This document shows, piece after piece, positions 31,821-39,305 of a DNA stretch of 40,277 bases. A program made the position numbers and the translations under genes. Under the pieces are notes generated by a model. It searched no databases and was not told the origin of the DNA. It saw only the letters and a list, made by a program, of their open reading frames with translations. Position 1 is the stretch's first letter; each line of letters opens with the position of its first letter. The DNA is from Clostridia bacterium (GTDB lineage: Bacteria; Bacillota; Clostridia; Oscillospirales; CAG-272): NCBI GenBank assembly GCA_017624905.1, contig JAGAMD010000018.1, positions 1 to 40,277 of the forward strand, written 5' to 3'.

Positions 31821-32654
31821 ATGAAAAGGCTTGTAACAATTCAAGATATTTCGTGCTTTGGCAAATGCTCAATAACTGTTGCCTTGCCACTTATCAGTTC
31901 TATGGGTGTAGAGTGTGCTATTATACCTACCTCCGTGCTATCTACCCACACCGGTGGATTTAAAAACTTCACATTTAGAGATTTAAACGAGGACATTCCT
32001 TTAATTGCTAACCATTGGCAAGAATATAATATAAAATTTGATTCAATCTATACAGGCTATCTTGGAAACAAAAAGCAAATTGATTATGTAATCGATTTTA
32101 TTTCAAAATTCAGAGATGAAAAGACTCTTGTTTTTGTCGACCCCGCTATGGCTGACAATGGTAAAATGTATGCCGGATTTGATAAAGAATTTCCTTCTCA
32201 TATGGCTAGATTATGCTCCTTGGCTGACATAATTGTGCCTAACATTACCGAGGCTTCATTTTTGCTTGATATTCCTTACACCGAGGAATATGACGAGGCT
32301 TACATACTTGATGTTTGCAAAAAGCTTACAAAGATGGGTGCAAAAAAGGTAATTTTAACAGGTATTCACTTTGGTAATACAACACAGGGTGCTTATTTTT
32401 ATGATGGTGAGACTGAAAAAACATACTACTACGATCGTGATACAATTGATGTCGCATTCCACGGCACAGGCGACACATTTTCAAGCGTTTTGTGTGCGGG
32501 ACTTACCAAGGGCTACTCAATAGAGAAAGCTATACAAATTGCTGTTGACTTTACTGTTTTAGCAATACAAAAGACACTGCCCGACAAGGAAACCCACTCA
32601 TATGGTGTAAAGTTTGAGGAATGTATTCCCGAGCTTATTGAAATGATGAAATAA
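31821..32654 (+). CDS. Pyridoxamine/pyridoxal kinase (PdxY-like)
   Basis: 277-residue ribokinase-fold enzyme that phosphorylates B6 vitamers in salvage of pyridoxal phosphate. It starts MKRLVTIQDISCFGKCSITV; substrate-site landmarks include TSVLSTHTGGF and DPAMADNGKMY. The anion hole and catalytic Asp are in FHGTGDTFSS (Asp about 218). Its product is the cofactor of the divergent lysA product, but a functional link is not otherwise shown. Single gene with its own promoter and shared terminator. Confidence 0.9.
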   Translation: MKRLVTIQDISCFGKCSITVALPLISSMGVECAIIPTSVLSTHTGGFKNFTFRDLNEDIPLIANHWQEYNIKFDSIYTGYLGNKKQIDYVIDFISKFRDEKTLVFVDPAMADNGKMYAGFDKEFPSHMARLCSLADIIVPNITEASFLLDIPYTEEYDEAYILDVCKKLTKMGAKKVILTGIHFGNTTQGAYFYDGETEKTYYYDRDTIDVAFHGTGDTFSSVLCAGLTKGYSIEKAIQIAVDFTVLAIQKTLPDKETHSYGVKFEECIPELIEMMK

Positions 32655-32682
32655 GGGTCAGCACCTTAAACATAAGCAAAAG

Positions 32683-32712
32683 AAAAAGCACTCGTTTGAG
32701 TGCTTTTTTTAT
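32683..32712. terminator. Bidirectional terminator between pyridoxamine kinase and serine dehydratase genes
   Basis: aaaaagcactc (32683-32693), loop gttt, gagtgcttttttt (32698-32710). The right end overlaps the serine dehydratase stop codon (32709-32711), so one hairpin serves both convergent genes. Confidence 0.9.
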
Positions 32713-33914
32713 TCGTGATATTTATAGTGCTTAGCAAGACCACCGGATGATGTTTCACGATAGTCGCTGAGTAGATTTTTACCCGTTTCATACATAACCT
32801 TGACTACCATATCGAAGCTGATTTTACGCGAGTCGGTTAAGAAGTTAGCAAGAGATAACGCATTAATTGCACGCATAGCGGCGACCGCGTTTCTTTCTAT
32901 GCAAGGGATTTGCACAAGTCCGCCGATTGGATCACAGGTAAGACCTAGGTGATGCTCCATTGCTACCTCGGCTGCATATTCAATTTGAGAAAGTCCCATT
33001 TCAAACAGCTCACCTAAAGCAGCGGCAGCCATTGAACAGGCTGAGCCGATTTCTGCTTGGCAACCACACTCTGCACCGCTAATTGAGGCATTTTTCTTGA
33101 TAAGGTTGCCAATAATTCCGCCTGTTGCAAGAGCTTTTATGATTTTTTCATCATCGAAGCTATTCTTTTCTTGATAATACATAAGAACAGATGGTACAAC
33201 CCCGCAAGAGCCACAGGTTGGAGCAGTTACTATTGTACCACCCGATGCATTTTGCTCACTTACTGCAAATGCATACGAGCAAACAAGACGATTTTCTCTT
33301 GTTTGGGCTGACTCATCGATGTGCCTTTGGTTATATAAAAATTGTGATTTTCTCTGTGTGCCAAGGCCACCCGGGAGTGTGCCGACTGTTGTCAAGCCCT
33401 CTCTAATCGAGTTCTTCATACATTCCCAAACATCAGCAAGATATTTGAATATCTCCTCGCCCTCAAACTCTTTTACATATTGCCAAATGCGAATGTTGTG
33501 CTTTGCACAATACTCGGAAATCTCAGCAAATGAGTTGTGTGGGTAAACCTCGTTTAGCTTAGTGCTCTCTTCACCGTAAAAAAGGACACTTCCTCCACCA
33601 ACGCTATATACTCTTTCCTTGCCAAGAAGCTCATCTCCACAATAGGCATATACATCCATTGTGTTTGGATGAAAATCGCAGGGTGATTTTTTATCGAAGT
33701 TAATTTCACATTTTATTGGTGAAATTGTTTCTTTTATTATACGGTCAGTGCCATGCCCCTTGCCTGTTAAAGCAAGTGAGCCAAAAAGGTCAATTTTGAA
33801 AAAATCTGCCGAGGCGTATTTGCTTTTTATAATTTTCATAGCTTTTTCAGGTCCCATTGTGTGGGAGCTGGACGGCCCTCTGCCGATTTTATAAAGCTCA
33901 CGTAAGGATTGCAT
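32709..33914 (-). CDS. L-serine ammonia-lyase, iron-sulfur dependent
   Basis: 401-residue single-chain L-serine dehydratase (SdaA type) converting serine to pyruvate + NH3. The N-terminal beta domain starts SLRELYKIGRGPSSSHTMGP, with the substrate loop SSSHTMGP. Cysteines for the 4Fe-4S cluster lie in the alpha domain (APTCGSCGVVPS, GAECGCQAEIGSACSM, LTCDPIGGLVQIPC). An oxygen-sensitive cluster of this kind fits an anaerobe. It has its own promoter, whose -35 box overlaps the comEC stop. A serine acetyltransferase gene lies 4.4 kb upstream on the same strand, so two serine-consuming enzymes are encoded close together. Confidence 0.95.
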   Translation of the reverse strand: MQSLRELYKIGRGPSSSHTMGPEKAMKIIKSKYASADFFKIDLFGSLALTGKGHGTDRIIKETISPIKCEINFDKKSPCDFHPNTMDVYAYCGDELLGKERVYSVGGGSVLFYGEESTKLNEVYPHNSFAEISEYCAKHNIRIWQYVKEFEGEEIFKYLADVWECMKNSIREGLTTVGTLPGGLGTQRKSQFLYNQRHIDESAQTRENRLVCSYAFAVSEQNASGGTIVTAPTCGSCGVVPSVLMYYQEKNSFDDEKIIKALATGGIIGNLIKKNASISGAECGCQAEIGSACSMAAAALGELFEMGLSQIEYAAEVAMEHHLGLTCDPIGGLVQIPCIERNAVAAMRAINALSLANFLTDSRKISFDMVVKVMYETGKNLLSDYRETSSGGLAKHYKYHE

Positions 33915-33941
33915 ATATACCTCCTTTAAGGTTCTAATATT

Positions 33942-33970
33942 ATTTTATAATTATTACCTTTAAAAGTCAA
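33942..33970 (-). promoter_or_regulatory. Promoter of the serine dehydratase gene, overlapping the comEC stop
   Basis: Minus strand TTGACT (33970-33965), 17-base spacer, TAAAAT (33947-33942), then AAAGGAGGTATAT. The TGA stop of comEC lies inside the -35 box, leaving no room for a comEC terminator. Confidence 0.7.
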
Positions 33971-36231
33971 GAGTTATCTTTCAGTCTGAATTTCAGTGGC
34001 ATACACGGTGTTATTATTGCCTTGTTATCAAGCTTTTCCTTTAGCTTGTCCTTGGCATAATCATAGCTGTTGCCATAAAAGATTGCTTTGTCAAGATATG
34101 GCATATCATAAGAATACTTTACCTTGTAGGTTGGTCCGTATGAGCCAAACACAACTATATCGGCAGTTTGTGCTTTTTCTTCACTGAAATAATCAAAAAG
34201 CTCATAGCTACCGGCTCCCAAATATAATAGCTCACAGTTGTTTGATTTTATACTCAAGGTAACGCTTTTTCTCTCAGAACGATCGAGCGTGTCAAGCTTT
34301 GCTATTTTCAGCTTAAAGCCGGAAAGCTCCATTGATTTTTCAAGCATCCTTAATTCTACATTTTCGTTCTCGGTAATCTCCAATATCTCGTCATAGACCT
34401 CTTTTTCCTTTTCCGTAATTGGCTCGGGCAGATATAGTGTTTTTAGCTTGTAGTTGTTCGCTAAATTGTTGACACAGGCATAAGTAAGATGCGAATAATC
34501 CGTTATAATATAGTTTTCTATTTCCGAGTAGTTTAGACTTGATATTACACTACTTGCCTGTCTTGCTGAGGTGGTGCTCGTTTTTGAAATATCAATAACA
34601 TTTAAATCATTTTCAGATTCCAAAAATATAAAATCGTTTGTGCCTCTGCTGTAAGTGGTGATATATACATTGCTTTGCTTGTCGATAAAGTTAATTAACG
34701 AACCACCGAAAAAGGTAAACACGCCGACAAGTGTAAGAATTAAGCCATAGCGGAGATGTTTTTTCTTAATAAACATCAAAACAATAAACGATACAATAAT
34801 GAGAATCATACCACCATATTGAAGGTGCGAAAATGTTGGAAGAACTATTCCTTTAAAATTAGCTGTATGCTCTACTATAAGTAATGATAGCCACGATAGT
34901 CTTTGAGCAAGGTGTACAAACGGTATGCCGACATAAGGTATGCCGATTAGAGCGAGTAATATTGGTGCAAAATAAATTAAAAGATTAAAGATTGGTGCTA
35001 TTAGTAAATTTGCAAGTGGACTCAGCAAGGAAAGTGAGCCGAAAGCAGAAAATGTAACCGGCAAGGTAAAGCCGATAACCACTAGTGTAGTTATGATTAT
35101 TGTTTTTATTGAGTGAACAATGTATCTTAGAGCCTTGTTTTTTATTTTTATTTTGATTTTTCTCGCCAGCTTATAACCGATTAAGCAACCTAGCATTGCA
35201 AGGAATGATAAGCTAAGCGATACTGAAAAGATAGAAAACGGCGAGAATAAGCAAATTATACTAACTGACAAAAACAGTGCTGTAATTGTATCGGCAAAGC
35301 GTCCTGTAAGTAAAATCAAATAAGCTATTGTTACCATTATTCCTGCACGAACGGCTGAATCGGAAAAGCCTGTTAATGCAACAAAAAATATTGTAGTTAA
35401 AATAAGAATTATATTTTTTGCAAAATAGTTGACTCTAAGAAATCGCATAACTAAGCCTATTAGAGTTACAATTATTGTTATATGCATACCACTAACTGCC
35501 AAAACGTGGCTAATGCCAAGACGAGAAAAATCTCGCTTTATACTAGGATCAAGCAGATTGTCATTTCCTAAAAGCAACGAGGAAAAGAGCGACGCTGTGT
35601 CGTTATTTAAATACTTAAAGAGATAATTTGAAAGCTCGGTGTTTATTCTTTTAAACACACTCTCTTTAGCTGTGCCACTTGAAATTAAAGTATATTCGTC
35701 TATACCTATGCTTACTAAAATACCGTCATCTATATAGGCACTTTTCTCATAATGCTCAAAAGTGTTTTCAAGAGGTGTAATAACTGCTATCGCTTCTATT
35801 TTATCTCCCTTGTTCAAGGTTGATTTTGGTGATATCAAAAGAGAATTAAAGCTATATTTTTCATTGTCTATATTCTCTACTCTTACTATGTAGCCTCCCT
35901 CATAAGATTCTTCGTATTTTTCCTCTGTAACGGTGGCAACTATTTTGTGTTCATTCCCATCTGCAGCTTTTAGCTCCTTCTTTTGAAAGGCAATAAGCGA
36001 GGTTATCATTGCAAGAGCAATAAAAAAGCAAAGAAAAGCACATCTGATAAAGATATCAAGCGTACTTTTCCTTCTTCTTATTATAAATACTATTACTAAA
36101 GATATTAGTGCTAAAATTGAGGCAACTAAAAAGAGTATTCTTAAAAGATTACTCATAAAGTAAGAAATATATAAGCTAGCTAAAAACGCACCGCAACCGA
36201 GTGCAAGATGTCTATACTTAAATATTTCCAT
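33967..36231 (-). CDS. comEC: ComEC/Rec2-type DNA uptake channel protein, with degenerate C-terminal domain
   Basis: 754-residue polytopic membrane protein. It has two N-terminal TM segments, an extracytoplasmic OB-like region (about 75-230), the Competence domain (LLLGNDNLLDPSIKRDFSRL, then GISHVLAVSGMHITIIVTLI) with many TM helices to about residue 515, and a C-terminal beta-lactamase-like region. That last region normally has DxGQGD and a THxHxDH metal motif; here the matching places read YSRGTNDFIF and ITDYSHLTYACVNNL, so the metal ligands look lost. Channel function may persist without the nuclease. It lies downstream of holA and the Toprim gene. Confidence 0.9.
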   Translation of the reverse strand: MEIFKYRHLALGCGAFLASLYISYFMSNLLRILFLVASILALISLVIVFIIRRRKSTLDIFIRCAFLCFFIALAMITSLIAFQKKELKAADGNEHKIVATVTEEKYEESYEGGYIVRVENIDNEKYSFNSLLISPKSTLNKGDKIEAIAVITPLENTFEHYEKSAYIDDGILVSIGIDEYTLISSGTAKESVFKRINTELSNYLFKYLNNDTASLFSSLLLGNDNLLDPSIKRDFSRLGISHVLAVSGMHITIIVTLIGLVMRFLRVNYFAKNIILILTTIFFVALTGFSDSAVRAGIMVTIAYLILLTGRFADTITALFLSVSIICLFSPFSIFSVSLSLSFLAMLGCLIGYKLARKIKIKIKNKALRYIVHSIKTIIITTLVVIGFTLPVTFSAFGSLSLLSPLANLLIAPIFNLLIYFAPILLALIGIPYVGIPFVHLAQRLSWLSLLIVEHTANFKGIVLPTFSHLQYGGMILIIVSFIVLMFIKKKHLRYGLILTLVGVFTFFGGSLINFIDKQSNVYITTYSRGTNDFIFLESENDLNVIDISKTSTTSARQASSVISSLNYSEIENYIITDYSHLTYACVNNLANNYKLKTLYLPEPITEKEKEVYDEILEITENENVELRMLEKSMELSGFKLKIAKLDTLDRSERKSVTLSIKSNNCELLYLGAGSYELFDYFSEEKAQTADIVVFGSYGPTYKVKYSYDMPYLDKAIFYGNSYDYAKDKLKEKLDNKAIITPCMPLKFRLKDNS

Positions 36232-36238
36232 TTGACCG

Positions 36239-36811
36239 TCACTCCAAAATCTTTTCTAGTTCTTCCTTTGAAAGCAGCATATTAATAGCCGAGAGCATTG
36301 CATTTGGGCTCATATTAGTTGGTAAGTCGAGCTTTTTAAGTAGCTCTTGCCTTTTTGCTTGACTGTTTTCTCTGCCACTAAGACCATAAGCATATAAATC
36401 TGCTTTTGTTATTTTTCCATATTCCTTTGTGGGAGCATCCTCACTATATGGAGAAAGGAGCTCTATCAGCTTTTTACTGTCTATGCCCTCGACACCAAGT
36501 GTTCCTGCCTTAGATGGCTCTCTTTTTCTCTTTTCCTTACCCTCAACCTCGGGAATATATAGGTTGATTATTTGCTCAGGGGAAAGAGCTGTTTTTATAT
36601 GAGAGCGAATTAGATGCCCTGCACCGTCCGAATCGGTCAAAATAATGATTTTCGACTTCTCGGCTAGACGCTTAACAAGTGAAAGCTTTTCACGGCTGTT
36701 AAAAACCTCAAATCCACCTGTCGTTATTATGTTTGCATCAAATAGTGAGTCGAGCTTAATTTTATCGTATTTGCCCTCAACAATGATTGGATATTTAATT
36801 TTTAGCTTCAT
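36239..36811 (-). CDS. Toprim-domain protein, RNase M5-like
   Basis: 190 residues. The Toprim domain occupies about 1-90: IIVEGKYDKIKLDSL supplies the catalytic Glu and ILTDSDGAGHLIRSHI the DxD pair. The C-terminal half (KRKREPSKAGTLGVEGIDSK, then DLYAYGLSGRENSQAKRQEL) fits the DUF4093 region of RNase M5, which trims the 5' end of 5S rRNA precursor with L18. RNase M5 genes usually sit next to ksgA; here the gene is between holA and comEC, four bases after holA and eight before comEC. A Toprim nuclease paralogue acting on DNA cannot be excluded. Confidence 0.78.
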   Translation of the reverse strand: MKLKIKYPIIVEGKYDKIKLDSLFDANIITTGGFEVFNSREKLSLVKRLAEKSKIIILTDSDGAGHLIRSHIKTALSPEQIINLYIPEVEGKEKRKREPSKAGTLGVEGIDSKKLIELLSPYSEDAPTKEYGKITKADLYAYGLSGRENSQAKRQELLKKLDLPTNMSPNAMLSAINMLLSKEELEKILE

Positions 36812-36814
36812 AAT

Positions 36815-37855
36815 TTACCTACAAAATAGTGCACAAAGAGAACTAATTAGTCTTTCAAGTGCAACATATGAACTCGCATTTGATTGTGATTTTGATTTTA
36901 CATCCGCTTCACTGCAAAGCTCAAGTGCGCGAGTAAATTTCTTTGGATTTTCACCCGATATACATCTTAAATACATACCAACCTTAAATTCGTGCATTCG
37001 AAGTTGAGCTGCAATTTGTCCCTTATTGAGTCCCTTTTCATAAAGCTTTTGAACAAGTAGCAAATCAGAGTACATACGCACAATTGATGCAAGTATTGTA
37101 TAAGGTGGCTCGTGAGAGCTTTTTTGTCGATAGAGTGTCTCAAAAACGAGCTTTTTATTCTTTTCAAGGAGTGCATTTGTGAGCTGAAATTCACCATACT
37201 CAACTGTTTTACAGGTGATACTGTCAATATCATCCTTTAAAACTGTCTCTCTGCCTTGTGATTTTACATAGGCACTTAGCTTATCTATTTCATTTGAAAG
37301 TGTCCACATATCGTGACCACAAATTTCAACAAGTCCATCACACAAAGCACCATCGAAGGTAACACCTGACTCAGAAAAATGTCTTACAATCCAAGACTTC
37401 AGTCTTGCCGGAGTTGGAAACTCAAACTCAACAGGCTTTAAATATTGTGTGAGTGCTTTATAAAGAGCACTTGGATCCTTTGGCAATCGCCCTGGATTGA
37501 ATGTGCCTGTGTCTGCTCTAAAAATCAGAACAGTATGCTCATTTTCACTAAGAGTTGAGAGCACATCAATTGTTGCTTCAAGGATATCCTTCTTTAAAGA
37601 ATTAAGCTCTACGCCTCTTACCTCTACAAGCTTTTTTTCCGCCATCATCGGATAGGCACTTATTGCTTGAGAAAGTGCTGATGGTGTAAAGTCCTCTTTA
37701 TAGATGATTATGTGGTTAAATTCGTCAAATGTGCCGTCAAGTATCGTTTTTTGAACCATTTTTGAGTAGGAATACTTTAAGTAATCCTCTCCACCGAAAA
37801 ACAAATATCCGCCATTTAGGGATTTTAATTCGGCTTTAAACTCGGCTTCTGTCAT
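36815..37855 (-). CDS. holA: DNA polymerase III, delta subunit
   Basis: 346-residue clamp-loader subunit that opens the beta sliding clamp. It starts MTEAEFKAELKSLNGGYLFF, with GGEDYL in the usual nucleotide-like region; the C-terminal helical domain (EPPYTILASIVRMYSDLLLV, then QLRMHEFKVGMYL) is characteristic. It overlaps the upstream DUF1934 gene by four bases. A holA-comEC neighbourhood is common in Firmicutes. Confidence 0.92.
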   Translation of the reverse strand: MTEAEFKAELKSLNGGYLFFGGEDYLKYSYSKMVQKTILDGTFDEFNHIIIYKEDFTPSALSQAISAYPMMAEKKLVEVRGVELNSLKKDILEATIDVLSTLSENEHTVLIFRADTGTFNPGRLPKDPSALYKALTQYLKPVEFEFPTPARLKSWIVRHFSESGVTFDGALCDGLVEICGHDMWTLSNEIDKLSAYVKSQGRETVLKDDIDSITCKTVEYGEFQLTNALLEKNKKLVFETLYRQKSSHEPPYTILASIVRMYSDLLLVQKLYEKGLNKGQIAAQLRMHEFKVGMYLRCISGENPKKFTRALELCSEADVKSKSQSNASSYVALERLISSLCALFCR

Positions 37856-38334
37856 ATTTTTTCCACTTCCATTTTAAATACGGTTTTTTGTGCACAAGCT
37901 CCCTTGATTTCGATAAGATATAATATCTCAAGATATCCGTGTGTCATTAGTCTGTTGTCCACCATTTTTGAGTAGATGCAAATTTCAAATGGCATTATGC
38001 CTGTATTGTATACACAGATATGTCTTTTTCCCTCGTCAAAGTACATAAAGGTTTCAAGTGCACCTGTACGTGAAATGCTAATTTCCTTTGGCTTGTTTAT
38101 GTCAAACTTGATTTCAGTAAAGACACCGCCCATCCCCTCAGCCTCTTCCTCGTACTTTACAAGAAAGGTGTTGCCGTCGATTAATACATCACCGTATAGG
38201 CTGGTTTCTATCTTGTCCTCACCCACGCCATTATCAAAGGTTTCTTGTATCATAAGCTCTTCGGCTGCACGTTCAAAGATTGACTTGCCCTTATATTCTG
38301 TTTGTGTTGTTGTTATCTTAATTTTTGAATTCAT
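37852..38334 (-). CDS. DUF1934 family protein (YwiB-like beta-barrel), function unknown
   Basis: 160 residues, predicted mostly beta strand. It has the family pattern: an early charged segment (DVLIDGNTFLVKYEEEAEGM), then TEIKFDINKPKEISISRTGA, YFDEGKRHICVYNTGIMPFE and LEILYLIEI near the C-terminus. No catalytic motif or signal peptide. It lies ten bases after the serine acetyltransferase gene and overlaps holA by four bases, so it belongs to that operon. Members are widespread in Firmicutes and no function is established that I know of. Confidence 0.78.
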   Translation of the reverse strand: MNSKIKITTTQTEYKGKSIFERAAEELMIQETFDNGVGEDKIETSLYGDVLIDGNTFLVKYEEEAEGMGGVFTEIKFDINKPKEISISRTGALETFMYFDEGKRHICVYNTGIMPFEICIYSKMVDNRLMTHGYLEILYLIEIKGACAQKTVFKMEVEKI

Positions 38335-38343
38335 TTTCAGTCC

Positions 38344-39198
38344 TTAGTTTCTAATAATATGCTCAGGTGTTTTTACACTCACCTTTGAGCCCTTTGCTAT
38401 GCTTTCGGTAATAAATGAATTACCACCGATAACAGAGCCCTCGCCTATTACGGTTTCACCACCCAAAATCGATGCACCGGAATAAATTGTAACATTATCG
38501 CATACTGTTGGATGTCTTTTCTTACCACTTAAAATTTGTCCCTTTCTTGGGGAAAGAGCACCAAGAGTTACGCCCTGATAAATTTTAACGTGGTCTCCAA
38601 TTTCCGTTGTTTCACCAATAACTATGCCTGTACCGTGGTCGATAAAGAAATACTCACCAATTGTAGCACCCGGGTTTATATCAATACCCGTCATTGAGTG
38701 TGCGTGTTCAGTCATAATTCTTGGTACAAACGGCACGTGGCTTTTATATAGTAGGTTGGCAACTCTGTATACAAAAATTGCGTAAAGTCCTGGATATGAA
38801 AAGATAATAGCCTCCTTGCTTTCAGCCGCCGGGTCTCCTTCATAGGTAGCCTCAACGTCCTTTAAAAGAAGTGCGTGTACCCTTGGTAAGCCAAGAATAA
38901 ACTCGTCAGCTATTTTCTTTGCTTCCTTAGCTGATGACTTTTCTCCGTTCGCCATAAGTGCAAGTTCTATTTGCTTTTTAATTCTAAAGCTGATTGAGCT
39001 GATTCTCTCGCCTGCGAAGTCGTGAGCATCGCCTGTGCAATCCGCAAAAAATGCAGGGAAAAACAACCCTTGTATATCCTTTAAAATAGAGATTATTTCA
39101 TTTTTATCGGGTAGCTTTAAGGATGAAGAAAATGTTGTAATTTCAGAGCCTTCATAGCTCTTTACCATTTCCTTAGCTGCCTGCTCGTTTACTGTCAT
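38344..39198 (-). CDS. cysE: Serine O-acetyltransferase (EpsC-like)
   Basis: 284 residues; makes O-acetylserine from serine and acetyl-CoA, the first step of cysteine synthesis. An N-terminal helical domain (to about 175) is followed by a left-handed beta-helix: MTGIDINPGATIGEYFFIDH, GTGIVIGETTEIGDHVKIYQ, GVTLGAL and VTIYSGASILGGETVIGEGS. Active-site His residues are in EHAHSMTG and FIDHGTG. It is longer than E. coli CysE-like short forms of Bacillus, matching the EpsC group. First gene of the operon, with its own promoter. Confidence 0.92.
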   Translation of the reverse strand: MTVNEQAAKEMVKSYEGSEITTFSSSLKLPDKNEIISILKDIQGLFFPAFFADCTGDAHDFAGERISSISFRIKKQIELALMANGEKSSAKEAKKIADEFILGLPRVHALLLKDVEATYEGDPAAESKEAIIFSYPGLYAIFVYRVANLLYKSHVPFVPRIMTEHAHSMTGIDINPGATIGEYFFIDHGTGIVIGETTEIGDHVKIYQGVTLGALSPRKGQILSGKKRHPTVCDNVTIYSGASILGGETVIGEGSVIGGNSFITESIAKGSKVSVKTPEHIIRN

Positions 39199-39239
39199 AA
39201 TTCCACCTCCATCGATATGTTATGAAGTTATATAGAATA

Positions 39240-39268
39240 ATGATAGCATAAAGATTTAAAAATTTCAA
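39240..39268 (-). promoter_or_regulatory. Promoter of the cysE-holA-comEC operon
   Basis: Minus strand TTGAAA (39268-39263), 17-base spacer, TATCAT (39245-39240), then ATGGAGGTGGAATT before the start. No T-box stem I or specifier loop is evident in the short leader. Confidence 0.72.
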
Positions 39269-39269
39269 G

Positions 39270-39305
39270 TATATATAAAGAAAAGAGCCAAACGGCTCTT
39301 TTCTT
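39270..39305 (-). terminator. Terminator of rmuC
   Basis: aagaaaagagcc (39278-39289), loop aaac, ggctcttttctt (39294-39305), a perfect 12-bp stem overlapping the rmuC stop codon (39304-39306). T-rich sequence follows on the minus strand. Confidence 0.85.
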
